Positions 16,289 to 25,004 of a stretch of DNA of 64,000 bases are shown here, in pieces. The translations under genes and the position numbers were made by a program. Positions within the stretch are counted from its first letter, which is position 1. Each line of letters begins with the position of its first letter. Below the pieces are notes generated by a model. That model was given only the letters and a program-made list of their open reading frames with translations, made no database searches and was not told the DNA's origin. This DNA is from Roseococcus sp. SYP-B2431 (lineage in GTDB: Bacteria > Pseudomonadota > Alphaproteobacteria > Acetobacterales > Acetobacteraceae). The DNA lies in the NCBI RefSeq assembly GCF_004336745.1, contig NZ_SJXD01000011.1:62001-126000 (forward strand). Reading direction: 5' to 3'.

Positions 16289-18142
16289 TTGTCCCCCGGG
16301 ATTTCGCGCAAATGGGTCGGCTGGACCTTCCTGGCGTTGCTGGCGTCTACCATCGAGCCGCTTCGCGCGCAGCCCGAGGGCGATCCCGCGCCCATGGCGA
16401 CCGACGCGCCAAACCTCCCCTACCGCGCCACCGTCAAGCCGACCGGGGACGACAATCTCGACCGCGTCCTGCGCCTGTCCTCGGGGCTGATCGCCCTGCA
16501 GGAGCGCGCGCCGACGGATGCCGAGGGGGTCGTCTCCCGGATCGGCGCCGAGGCCGAGAAGCTCCGCCCCGCTCTGGAGAGCGAGGGCTACTGGGCAGGC
16601 CAGGTGGAGGTGGTGGCGCCCGGCGTCGCCGAGAGGGGCGGCGCGCTCGACCCCGCCGCGCTGGCCGCCCAGCCCGCGCCGCTGGCGCTTGAGATCCGCG
16701 TGACGCCGGGCCCGCGCTACACCTTCCGCAATATCCAGACCCTGGGCGGTGGCCCGCCGGTGGCCGTCACCCCGGGCGCCCCGGCCCGCGCCGAGACGGT
16801 CATCGCCGCGCAGGAGGCCGCCTGGAACGCCATGCGCGAGGACGGCCGGCCGCTGGCCCGCATCGACCGCTCCGTCACCGTGGACCACGGCGCCCGCGCC
16901 ATGGACGTCACCTTCACCGAGCAGCCCGGGCCCCGCGCCGACTTCGCCATGCCCGAGGTCGCCGGCACTGAGCGCGTGGACCCCGAGGTGGTGCGCCGCG
17001 TCGCCGCCCTGCGCCTGGCCGAGCGCGGCTACCTGCCCGCCCGGCTCACCCAGGCGCGCGCCGACATCTCGGCGCTGGGGCCCTTCTCCCAGGTCCGGAT
17101 CGACCAGGCGACGGCGCTGGACGCGAATGGCCGGCTTCCCGTGACGGTCACCGTGCGCGAGCGCCCCTTCCGCGCCATCAGCGCCTCGGCCGGCTACGAG
17201 ACGAATTTCGGCGCGCGGCTCGGGCTCTCCTGGGAGCACAGGAACCTGCTCGGCGGCGCGGAGAACCTGCGCGTCGAGTTGGAGGGCAGCCGGATCGGCA
17301 GCGAGGCCGACCGCATGAATGCCCGGGCCGCCGTCATCTGGCGGCAGCCCCTGCCGCTCGGCTACGCCGGCACGGCCGTGGGCAGCCTCTCCTATGTGCG
17401 CGACCGGCTGGACAGCTACGACCGCGACGCCGCCATCTTCAGCCTGCTCTACGAGCGCCGGCTGAGCGATCGCTGGACCCTCTCCACGGGCCCGGTCGGC
17501 GAGGTGGGCCAGTCCGCGCCCTCGGGCGGCACGCTGGAATCCTACCAGATCGCCGGCTTCACCGGTCAGCTCCGCTACGACAGCACGGACAGCGCCCTGG
17601 ACCCGCGCCGCGGCATCCGCGCGCTGGCCAGCATCACGCCCTCCTACGCCTTCACCGAAAGCCAGGTCTTCGTGCCGCTGCGGATCTCGGGATCGACCTA
17701 TTTCGACCTGTCGGGCGGCGGGCGGACGATCCTGGCCCTGCGCGGCGCCTTCGGCAGCCTGCTGAACGCCACCGCCGGCACGGTGCCGCCGCCGCAGCGC
17801 TTCTATGCCGGTGGCGGCGGCTCGGTGCGCGGGTACGACTTCCAGTCCATCGGCCCTCGGGATGCGCGCGGCAGGCCCTCCGGCGGCGCGAGCCTGCTGG
17901 AGGGGTCGGTCGAGCTGCGGCAGCGCTTCGGCTCCTCCTACGGGGCGGTGGCCTTCGTCGATGCGGGCGCCGTCGGCACCAGCGCCGGCGCGCCGACCGA
18001 CGAGATCCGCGTCGGCGCCGGCGTGGGCGCGCGCTACTACACGCCGATCGGGCCGATCCGCGCGGACGTGGCCATCCCGCTGATCCGCCAGCAGGGCAGC
18101 GGGTCCTTCGGCTTCTATATCGGCATCGGGCACGCCTTCTGA
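16289..18142 (+). CDS. tamA: TamA, translocation and assembly module outer-membrane protein (Omp85 family)
   Basis: A 617-residue Omp85-type protein of the outer membrane. The signal peptide (GWTFLALLASTIEPLRAQ) is followed by POTRA domains (about 45-290, with ESEGYWAGQVEV and GPRYTFRNIQTLGGG) and a 16-strand barrel domain with the Omp85 loop-6 region GGGGSVRGYDFQSIGPRD. The last residue is Phe, the usual barrel assembly signal. The start appears to be TTG at 16289, since AAGGAGAGG sits just upstream and no in-frame ATG precedes the signal peptide. Its stop overlaps the start of tamB by one base. TamA and TamB together move lipids and proteins to the outer membrane. Confidence 0.92.
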   Translation: MSPGISRKWVGWTFLALLASTIEPLRAQPEGDPAPMATDAPNLPYRATVKPTGDDNLDRVLRLSSGLIALQERAPTDAEGVVSRIGAEAEKLRPALESEGYWAGQVEVVAPGVAERGGALDPAALAAQPAPLALEIRVTPGPRYTFRNIQTLGGGPPVAVTPGAPARAETVIAAQEAAWNAMREDGRPLARIDRSVTVDHGARAMDVTFTEQPGPRADFAMPEVAGTERVDPEVVRRVAALRLAERGYLPARLTQARADISALGPFSQVRIDQATALDANGRLPVTVTVRERPFRAISASAGYETNFGARLGLSWEHRNLLGGAENLRVELEGSRIGSEADRMNARAAVIWRQPLPLGYAGTAVGSLSYVRDRLDSYDRDAAIFSLLYERRLSDRWTLSTGPVGEVGQSAPSGGTLESYQIAGFTGQLRYDSTDSALDPRRGIRALASITPSYAFTESQVFVPLRISGSTYFDLSGGGRTILALRGAFGSLLNATAGTVPPPQRFYAGGGGSVRGYDFQSIGPRDARGRPSGGASLLEGSVELRQRFGSSYGAVAFVDAGAVGTSAGAPTDEIRVGAGVGARYYTPIGPIRADVAIPLIRQQGSGSFGFYIGIGHAF

Positions 18143-21100
18143 TGCGCTGGCTCGCGATCGCCCTCGGGATCCTGATCCTGATCCCCGTGCTGCTGATCGG
18201 CGCGCTGGCGACCCCCTTCGGGCTGAACGCCGCGGCCGGCCTGGCCATGCGATTCGTGCCGGGGCTGGAGCTGGAGGGCGTCTCCGGGCCGCTGCCCGGC
18301 CATCTCGCGGTCCGGCGCATCGCCATGCGCGACGCGGAGGGCCCCTGGCTGGAGATCGAGGAGGCGCGCATCGACCTCGCCTGGCGCGACCTTTTCGACC
18401 GCCGCGCGACGCTGACCGCGGTGCAGGCGCGCCGCATCGCCCTGCATCGCCTGCCGCCTTCCGATCCGAACGCGCCGCCGGCCGGGCCGACGCCGATCGC
18501 CATTCCGAGCCTGCCCCAGCTGCCGGTCGCCATCAGGATCGACGCCTTGCAGGTGGAGCGCATCGAGATCGCTGAGCCCGTGGCCGGGCAGGCGGCGGCA
18601 CTGTCGCTCAGCGGCTCGCTGTCGCTGGAGGGGCAGCGCCTGCAAACGGCGCTCACGGCGGCACGGCTGGATCGTCCCGGCCATGTCCTCGCCCATGTCA
18701 CTCTTCAGGACGAGGCGCTGACCGCCCAGGTCGAGGCCTCCGAGCCGCCGGGCGGGCTGGTCGCCGCGCTGGCGGGCCAGCCGGACGCACCCCTCGACGC
18801 CAGGATCGACCTCTCCGGCCCGCTCTCCGGCGCCGACTGGAAGCTCACGGCATCGCTGGGCGCCAGCAGCGCCGAGCTGGGCGGCCGCCTTTCCGTCGCG
18901 CCCGACGGCGCGACGACGCTGACCCTGGACGGCACGGTGATGCCCGGGCCCTTCGTGCCGGAGGCCCAGCGCGCGCTGGCCGACCGCGTCACGCCCAGCC
19001 TTTCGCTGCGCCGGGCGCCGGACAATGCGATCGCGATCGAGCGGCTGACCGTGGTCCTGCCGGCAGGCCGCGCCGAGGTCAGCGGCACGCTCAGCGGCTC
19101 GCAGGCGCTCGCCATGCGCTTCCGGGTCGATCCCGCGCCGCCCGAGACCTTCGCCGGCCTGCTGCCCGAGGGCACGGGCTGGGCCACGCTCGCGCTGGAG
19201 GGCGAGGTGGGCGGCACGGTCTCCGTGCCCGAGATTGATCTGCGCGTCTCCGGCACCGGCTTCAAAGGGGCAGGGGCGGTGGACGAGATGCTCGGCCAGG
19301 CCGTGACCCTCACCGCCACCGTGCGCGGCGAGAACAGGCTGGTCGACGCCACCCTCCAGGCCGATCGCATCCGCGCCACCGTGCGTGGCCCGGCCGCCTC
19401 GCCCTTCGACGTCGCCTTCGACCTGGAGGCGCGCGACCCTCCGCAGGTCCAGGGCACCGTCTCGGCCGAGGGCCGCCTCACCGGCACCGCCGAGGCGCCG
19501 CAGGTGCAGGCGCGCATCCGCACAGATCGCCTCGTGGCGGCCGGCCGGCTGGCGGAGGGCTTCGAGATCACGGCCCAGGCCAGCCTGCAGCAGGTGACGG
19601 CCTCCGCGACGGGCCGGCTCGACGGCAAGCCGCTGCGCCTCGACCTCGCCGCCGGCAAGGAGGGCGAGACGCTGCGCGTCAGCCGTCTCGAGGGGAGCTA
19701 TGCCGGCATCGCCTTCGACGGTCATGCGGCCGGCGCGCTGCCCACCGGCCCCTTCGACGGCGCGCTGCGCCTCGATGCGCCGGACCTCGCGCCCCTGGGC
19801 ATGGGCCTCGCGGGGCGGCTGACCGTGGACCTCCAGGCGCGCGCCATCCCGGGCGCCACCGGCATGGCCGCTCAGGGCATCGAGCTGCGGATCAACGGCG
19901 CAGGCGTCGGCGTGGGCGCGACCCGCGCCACGGCCCAGGTCGAGATGACCGGCACGCTGGCCGCGCTGAACTTCCGGCTGGGCGTGACCGCGCCGGCCTA
20001 TGGGCTCGATCTCGCCGGGAATCTCGGCCAGGAGGGCGCGCTCAACGTCATCACGCTGACGCGGCTGGAGGCCCGGGCGGCGCAGGATGCGCTGCGCCTC
20101 GCCGCGCCGGCGCGGATCCTGGTGACGGAGACGGGCGAGCTCACGCTGCAGCCGGCGCGGCTGACCAGCCGGCGCGGCGGCACCCTGGCGCTGAACGGGC
20201 GGCTCGCCGACGGCAACGTCACCGCGCGGGCGGACATCGCGAATGTCCCGCTGGCCCCGCTCAGCGGCGGCTTCGTGACCGGCACTGTCTCCGGCCAGGT
20301 GAACGCGGCGGGGCCCAGCGGCGCGCCGCAGGTGGACGCGAATATCCGCGTGGCCGGGCTGCGCGCGGCCGATCCCTCGATGGCCTCCATCCCGCCGGCC
20401 AATATCAATGCCACCGCCCGCATGCAGGGCCAGGCCTTCCGCGCCCAGGCGCAGGTGAATGCCGGGCCGGGCGTGCAGCTGAACATCGAGGCCGCGCAGT
20501 CGAGCGGGATCGGCCCCGCCGCGCCCTTCGAGGCCTCGGCGCGCGGCCGGCTCGATCTCGGACAGCTCGCGCGGCCCTTCCTGGCCGGCGGCGCCGACCG
20601 CTTCCAGGGCCGCGCCGCGATCGACCTGCGCGCCAGCGGCACGGCCGCCGAGCCGCAGCTGGCCGGCACCGTCGTGCTGTCCGACGGCCGCTACTCCAAC
20701 CCGATCTACGGCGTGCGGCTGGACGCGCTCTCGGCCCGGCTGGCGGCCCAGGGCCAGCGGCTGGTCATCTCCTCCTTCAGCGGCCGCACGGTCGGCGGCG
20801 GCACCATCTCGGCCCAGGGGTGGGTGGAGCCGATGGGCGCCGGCATCCCCGCCGAGATCCGCCTCACGGCCAACGACGCCCGCCCGGTCACCGGCGAGAC
20901 GGGCGACGCCACGATCGATGCCGACATCACCCTGCGCGGCCCGCTCACCGACGGCGGCAGCCTGGATGGCCGCGTCACCATCCAGCGCGCCGAGATCCGC
21001 ATCCCCGAGCAGCTCGGCGGGAGCGTCCCCAGCGTCGGGCCGGTGCGCGAGATCGGGCCGCTGCCGCCCGGCCGCCGCCCGCCCGCGCCGCCGCGCGCGG

Positions 21101-21837
21101 CGACGGCCGTAGCGCGCCCGTCCCTGCCCATGACGCTGAACCTCGTGATCGCCGCGCCGCGCGCGATTTTCATCCGCGGCCGCGGGCTGGAGGCTGAGCT
21201 GGGCGGCGAGATCACCATCGGCGGCACCGTCGCGGCGCCCGTCCCCTCGGGCGGGCTGCGCATGCGGCGCGGCACCTTCGACATGGTCGGCCGGCAGCTC
21301 CAGTTCACGCGGGGGGTCGTCGGCTTCGATGCGGGAACCTTCTCGCCCAGCCTGGACTTCCTCGCGACGGCGCGGAGCCGTTCCCACACGATCAGCCTGA
21401 CCGTGAAGGGAACCCCGGCCGCGCCGGAGATCAAGGTCACCGCCGATCCCGAACTGCCGCAGGACGAGGCCCTCGCCCGCCTGCTCTTCGACCGCGAGAC
21501 GAGCAAGCTGTCGCCCTTCGAGCTGGCCAGCATCGCTCAGGCGGTGGCGCAGCTCGCGGGCATCATGCCCGCCGGCTCCGGCGTGCTGGACCGGCTGCGG
21601 AGCGCGGCGGGGCTGGACCGGCTCGGCGTCGGCAGCGACGGCGGCCGGGGGGCCTCGCTGGAGGCGGGGCGGTATGTGGCGCCGGGCGTCTATGTCGGCG
21701 TGCGGCAGGGAACCAGCGGCGGCACGCCGGGCGTGGGCGTGCAGGTGGAGCTGACGCCGCGGCTGCGGCTGGACGCGCAGACCTCCACCGGGCCCGGCGG
21801 GGATCGGCTCGGCGTCACCTGGGAATACGAATACTGA
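18142..21837 (+). CDS. tamB: TamB, translocation and assembly module inner-membrane protein (DUF490)
   Basis: A 1231-residue protein with one N-terminal membrane anchor (LAIALGILILIPVLLIGALATPFG) and a long periplasmic beta-taco region with repeated AsmA-like segments. The conserved TamB C-terminal domain occupies about 880-1231: MRRGTFDMVGRQLQFTRGVVGFD, then PQDEALARLLFDRE and a final QVELTPRLRLDAQTSTG ending in EYEY. The length matches alphaproteobacterial TamB. It begins in the TGATG overlap with tamA, indicating coupling and a two-gene unit. Confidence 0.93.
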   Translation: MRWLAIALGILILIPVLLIGALATPFGLNAAAGLAMRFVPGLELEGVSGPLPGHLAVRRIAMRDAEGPWLEIEEARIDLAWRDLFDRRATLTAVQARRIALHRLPPSDPNAPPAGPTPIAIPSLPQLPVAIRIDALQVERIEIAEPVAGQAAALSLSGSLSLEGQRLQTALTAARLDRPGHVLAHVTLQDEALTAQVEASEPPGGLVAALAGQPDAPLDARIDLSGPLSGADWKLTASLGASSAELGGRLSVAPDGATTLTLDGTVMPGPFVPEAQRALADRVTPSLSLRRAPDNAIAIERLTVVLPAGRAEVSGTLSGSQALAMRFRVDPAPPETFAGLLPEGTGWATLALEGEVGGTVSVPEIDLRVSGTGFKGAGAVDEMLGQAVTLTATVRGENRLVDATLQADRIRATVRGPAASPFDVAFDLEARDPPQVQGTVSAEGRLTGTAEAPQVQARIRTDRLVAAGRLAEGFEITAQASLQQVTASATGRLDGKPLRLDLAAGKEGETLRVSRLEGSYAGIAFDGHAAGALPTGPFDGALRLDAPDLAPLGMGLAGRLTVDLQARAIPGATGMAAQGIELRINGAGVGVGATRATAQVEMTGTLAALNFRLGVTAPAYGLDLAGNLGQEGALNVITLTRLEARAAQDALRLAAPARILVTETGELTLQPARLTSRRGGTLALNGRLADGNVTARADIANVPLAPLSGGFVTGTVSGQVNAAGPSGAPQVDANIRVAGLRAADPSMASIPPANINATARMQGQAFRAQAQVNAGPGVQLNIEAAQSSGIGPAAPFEASARGRLDLGQLARPFLAGGADRFQGRAAIDLRASGTAAEPQLAGTVVLSDGRYSNPIYGVRLDALSARLAAQGQRLVISSFSGRTVGGGTISAQGWVEPMGAGIPAEIRLTANDARPVTGETGDATIDADITLRGPLTDGGSLDGRVTIQRAEIRIPEQLGGSVPSVGPVREIGPLPPGRRPPAPPRAATAVARPSLPMTLNLVIAAPRAIFIRGRGLEAELGGEITIGGTVAAPVPSGGLRMRRGTFDMVGRQLQFTRGVVGFDAGTFSPSLDFLATARSRSHTISLTVKGTPAAPEIKVTADPELPQDEALARLLFDRETSKLSPFELASIAQAVAQLAGIMPAGSGVLDRLRSAAGLDRLGVGSDGGRGASLEAGRYVAPGVYVGVRQGTSGGTPGVGVQVELTPRLRLDAQTSTGPGGDRLGVTWEYEY

Positions 21838-21929
21838 AAAGCGCGCGCTCATATGGCGCCGCCGCGAATTGCAATTGGTTCTCAATTGGGGCTATCTGCC
21901 GGTCCCGCCCCGGCCGAAGGACCAATCCC

Positions 21930-22355
21930 ATGTTTCGCGGCTTCCTCACCGCCCTCTTCCTGCTTGCGGGCGTCTCGCCCCTTGCCGCCCAGACCCCGTC
22001 GCCCCTCCGCATCGAGCTGAACCGCCTCGAGGCCCGCGAGGGCGCCTGCCGCGTCTGGATGGTGCTCAACAATGGCGGCGGTGGCGAGGCGCTCGACCCG
22101 TTGCGGCTCGACCTCGTGATCTTCGGCAAGGATGGCGTGGTCTCGCGCCGCCTGGCCGTCGATGCCGGGCCGCTGCCGGCGGGCCGCACCGTGGTGCGCC
22201 TCTTCGACCTCACCGGCCAGGGATGCGACACGGTCGGCAGCGTGCTGCTGAACGACATCCTCGCCTGCGGCAGCCAGGAGGCCGATGCGCGCAACGCCTG
22301 CGTGGGCCGGGCCGCGCTGGCCTCGCGCGTGAGCGGCGTGAACTTCGAGAAGTGA
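21930..22355 (+). CDS. Conserved hypothetical exported protein preceding exbB
   Basis: A 141-residue protein with a clear signal peptide (FRGFLTALFLLAGVSPLAAQ). The mature part is a small beta-rich domain (RIELNRLEAREGACRVWMVLNN, LRLDLVIFGKDGVV, GRTVVRLFDL) with four cysteines that could form disulfides. Proteins like this commonly precede exbB in alphaproteobacteria, but no function is established to my knowledge. It is 10 nt upstream of exbB and so probably part of that operon. Confidence 0.7.
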   Translation: MFRGFLTALFLLAGVSPLAAQTPSPLRIELNRLEAREGACRVWMVLNNGGGGEALDPLRLDLVIFGKDGVVSRRLAVDAGPLPAGRTVVRLFDLTGQGCDTVGSVLLNDILACGSQEADARNACVGRAALASRVSGVNFEK

Positions 22356-22365
22356 TCGCCGCCTG

Positions 22366-23031
22366 ATGAACCCGGTTCCGCACGACTTCTCGCCCCTCGG
22401 CCTGTTTCTCGCGGCCGATCCCGTCGTCAAGGCGGTGATGATCGGCCTGGCGCTGGCCTCCATCGCCTGCTGGGCGGTCATCATCGAGAAGAGCTTCGCC
22501 CTCGGCCGGCTTCGGCGCGAGGCGCGGGCGTTGGCCGGCGCCGCCGTGAACCCCTCGATCCTCCATGAGGGCGCGGCCGACCTCACCTCCGTCGCGCTGC
22601 GCGCCGGCCTGCCGGAATGGCGCCTCGGCCAGGGCTTGCAGGAGACGGACGGGGAATTCCGCGCGCGGCTCGACGGCGCCATGCGCAAGGCCGTGCTGAA
22701 ATCCGTGCGGCTGGCCGAGCCCGGGCTGCAGATCCTGGCGACCACCGGTTCCGTGGCGCCCTTCGTGGGGCTGTTCGGCACGGTCTGGGGCATCATGAAC
22801 AGCTTCACCGGCATCGCCGCCAGCAACGACACGAGCCTCGCCGTCGTGGCGCCGGGCATCGCCGAGGCGCTCTTCGCGACCGCGATCGGCCTCGTCGCCG
22901 CCATCCCCGCCGTGATGGCCTACAACCGCTTCGTCGGCGGGCTGACGGGCGCCCGGCAGGAAGCCATGAGCGCCGCCTCTGACCTAGCGCTGCGCCTGAG
23001 CCGCACGCCGCGCCAGCAACTGGCGGAGTAG
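22366..23031 (+). CDS. exbB: ExbB, TonB-system proton-channel subunit (MotA/TolQ/ExbB family)
   Basis: A 221-residue inner-membrane protein with three membrane segments: near 20-42 (VKAVMIGLALASIACWAVIIEK), 125-150 (GSVAPFVGLFGTVWGIMNSF) and 165-190 (GIAEALFATAIGLVAAIPAVMAYN). The GLFGTVWGIM and AEALFATAIGL motifs are the family signatures. With ExbD it uses the proton gradient to energise TonB. Exb rather than Tol is chosen because exbD and a tonB gene follow and no tolA, tolB or pal is nearby. Confidence 0.9.
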   Translation: MNPVPHDFSPLGLFLAADPVVKAVMIGLALASIACWAVIIEKSFALGRLRREARALAGAAVNPSILHEGAADLTSVALRAGLPEWRLGQGLQETDGEFRARLDGAMRKAVLKSVRLAEPGLQILATTGSVAPFVGLFGTVWGIMNSFTGIAASNDTSLAVVAPGIAEALFATAIGLVAAIPAVMAYNRFVGGLTGARQEAMSAASDLALRLSRTPRQQLAE

Positions 23032-23038
23032 CGCCGGC

Positions 23039-23500
23039 ATGGCGATGAGCACCTCCGGCCCTTCGGGCGACGACGACGAGGACAGCGCCGGCACGGCGAT
23101 GTCAGACATCAACGTCACGCCCTTCGTCGACGTGATGCTGGTGCTGCTCATCATCTTCATGGTCGCGGCCCCGATGATGATGGTGGGCGTGCCCGTGCAG
23201 CTCCCGCGCACCGCCGCCGCCCGGGTGTCGCAGACGGCACCCCCCGTGGTGGTCAGCGTCAACCGCGAGGGCCAGGTCTTCCTCCGCTCGGAACCAGTCG
23301 CCGAGGCCGATCTCACCGACCGCATCCGCGCCATGCGGGAGGCGGAGGCGAATGATGGGCCCGTCTATGTCCGCGGCGACCGAAGCGTCCCCTACGGCGA
23401 CGTGATGCGCGTCATGGGCAAGGTGACGGCCGCGGGCGTCGCGCGCGTCTCGCTCATCGCCGAGGCCGAGCCCGCCGGCCCCGCCGTGCAGGCCCGCTGA
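23039..23500 (+). CDS. exbD: ExbD, TonB-system proton-channel subunit
   Basis: A 153-residue protein with one membrane segment near 30-50. The key proton-carrying Asp lies in the family motif INVTPFVDVMLVLLIIFM. The periplasmic domain includes VQLPRTAAA, VYVRGDRSVPYGDVMRVMG and VSLIAEAE. The gene starts 7 nt after exbB and stops 3 nt before tonB, so the three are co-transcribed. Confidence 0.92.
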   Translation: MAMSTSGPSGDDDEDSAGTAMSDINVTPFVDVMLVLLIIFMVAAPMMMVGVPVQLPRTAAARVSQTAPPVVVSVNREGQVFLRSEPVAEADLTDRIRAMREAEANDGPVYVRGDRSVPYGDVMRVMGKVTAAGVARVSLIAEAEPAGPAVQAR

Positions 23501-23503
23501 CCC

Positions 23504-24562
23504 GTGCCCGATTTCTCGGCCCAGCACCTGCTGCCCGAGGAAGCGGTCCTGAGCCGTCCGACGGCCCATGCGCGCCGCTTCGCCCTGCCGACGGCGGCGG
23601 CGATCCTACTGCACGCGGCCGTGGTCGGCCCGATGGTGTGGTGGACGCAGTCCAAACCGCTGGAGCCGCAATCGAGCGAGATCGAGATCTCGCCCCTGGC
23701 GGAACCGGCGCCCTCGGAGGCTTCGGAGCCCACCGAGGTCACCGAGCAGACCCAGGCCGCGCAGCCGGAAGCCGCGCCGACGGAAGCGCCTCCCGAGGCC
23801 GCGCCGCCTCCGCCGCCGGACGCGGTCCAGCCCCCGCCGCCCGACGACACGCCCCCGCCGCCTCCCGAGGCCGTCCAGCCCCCGCCGCCGGACCAGGCGC
23901 CTCCACCCCCGCCGGACGCAGTCCAGCCGCCGCCTCCGCCCGAGGCCGCCGCGGAGCCTCCGCCGCCCGACATGCCCCCGCCCGAGCAGATCGCGCCGAC
24001 GCCGTTGATCGAGCCCCTGGCCGTCGAGCCGCCGGATTCCGAGGACGTCGTGCCGCCGCCACCGCCGGAGGACGCCGCCGAAACGCCCCCGCCTCCGCCG
24101 CCGCCCACGCAGGCCCCGCCGGACGAGACGGTGCGCGCCGTCGCGCCCCCTCCGCCGCCTCCGCCGCGTCCGCGGCCCGCCGCGCCGCCGCGCCCGGTGC
24201 CGCCGCAGGAGGCCCCGCCGGCCGCCGCCGCGCCCGCGCCCCCCGTCGTAGCCCCGGCCGCGCCGGCCCGGCCACCGGTGAGCTATGTGGGCCGGCTGAT
24301 GGCCGCGCTGGAGCGTCACAAGGATTATCCCCTCTCCGCGCGGATGCGCCGCGCCGAGGGCACCGTCGTGCTGCGCTTCGCCATGCGGCGCGACGGCTCG
24401 GTCGCCCATTGGCGGATCGAGCGCAGCTCAGGCCATGAGGATCTGGACATGGCGGTGGCGGCCATGATCCGCCGCGCCTCGCCGCTGCCCGCCCCGCCCG
24501 TGGAAATGCCGGGCGACCCGGTGGAGCTCGTGGTCCCGGTGCGCTTCACGCTGAGACCCTGA
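23504..24562 (+). CDS. tonB: TonB energy transducer
   Basis: A 352-residue protein with the three TonB parts: an N-terminal membrane anchor (about 24-43, including LHAAVVGPMVWW, with the important His in the segment), a very long proline-rich spacer (about 75-260) and the C-terminal TonB domain (about 265-350, with YPLSARMRRAEGTVVLRF and a late SGHEDLDMAVAAMIRRA). The start is GTG, 3 nt after exbD. The spacer is encoded by near-repetitive CCG/CCC codons. No TonB-dependent receptor is in the window, so it likely serves receptors elsewhere. Confidence 0.9.
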   Translation: MPDFSAQHLLPEEAVLSRPTAHARRFALPTAAAILLHAAVVGPMVWWTQSKPLEPQSSEIEISPLAEPAPSEASEPTEVTEQTQAAQPEAAPTEAPPEAAPPPPPDAVQPPPPDDTPPPPPEAVQPPPPDQAPPPPPDAVQPPPPPEAAAEPPPPDMPPPEQIAPTPLIEPLAVEPPDSEDVVPPPPPEDAAETPPPPPPPTQAPPDETVRAVAPPPPPPPRPRPAAPPRPVPPQEAPPAAAAPAPPVVAPAAPARPPVSYVGRLMAALERHKDYPLSARMRRAEGTVVLRFAMRRDGSVAHWRIERSSGHEDLDMAVAAMIRRASPLPAPPVEMPGDPVELVVPVRFTLRP

Positions 24563-24667
24563 CAGCAGGGCAACCCCGCCCGACATGGCGCGTTGCCCAT
24601 CCACCTCGCGGCTCGCGAGGCGGCGATGGGGTGACAGCCCGATCGGCATCAACAGCGGAGAAGCCTT

Positions 24668-24832
24668 ATGTCGCTCGGAACTATCCTGATCATCATCCTC
24701 ATCATCGCCCTGCTCGGCGGCTTCAGCGGCCGGTTCGGCGGCTACGGCTATGGCTTCGGCCATGGCGGCGTCGGCGTGCTGGGCGTCGTGCTGATCATCC
24801 TCATCGTGCTCATGGTGATGGGCCGGATCTGA
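24668..24832 (+). CDS. DUF3309-like small membrane protein
   Basis: A 54-residue hydrophobic protein with two membrane stretches (TILIIILIIALLGG and GVLGVVLIILIVLMVMG) around a glycine/aromatic loop (RFGGYGYGFGHGG). This matches the DUF3309 family of short proteins found in many proteobacteria, whose function is unknown. The ATG is preceded by GGAG at 8 nt spacing. It follows tonB by about 100 bp and is probably expressed separately. Confidence 0.65.
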   Translation: MSLGTILIIILIIALLGGFSGRFGGYGYGFGHGGVGVLGVVLIILIVLMVMGRI

Positions 24833-24920
24833 CCGGCTTCCGGCAAGAGCCTCGCCGCATCGCGGACGCCCCGCGCCGAAGCGCATGGGGTGGCCGCGGC
24901 ATCGGCGCGATGACCTGATC

Positions 24921-24959
24921 GTCCCCGCCGCGAGCCCGATTCCGGATCGCGGCGGGGAC
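24921..24959. terminator. Bidirectional terminator-like hairpin
   Basis: GTCCCCGCCGCGA (24921-24933) pairs perfectly with TCGCGGCGGGGAC (24947-24959), a 13-bp stem with a 13-nt loop. It lies between convergent genes (the DUF3309 protein and the GGDEF-EAL protein), the expected place for a shared terminator, although no T-run is present on either side. Confidence 0.55.
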
Positions 24960-25004
24960 GGCATGCCTCGCCGCCTGCATCTTCCCGGAGCCGGCGCCGG
25001 AGGG

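Noticed and set aside
18115-21885. A 1256-residue open frame on the minus strand opposite tamB
   Set aside because: It is a shadow of GC-rich codons: His/Arg/Gly-rich low-complexity translation with no domain, while the plus strand encodes a complete TamB.
23770-24240. Near-periodic CCG/CCC-rich DNA that resembles a tandem repeat
   Set aside because: It encodes the proline-rich spacer of TonB in frame, so it is coding low complexity and not an independent repeat or CRISPR array.
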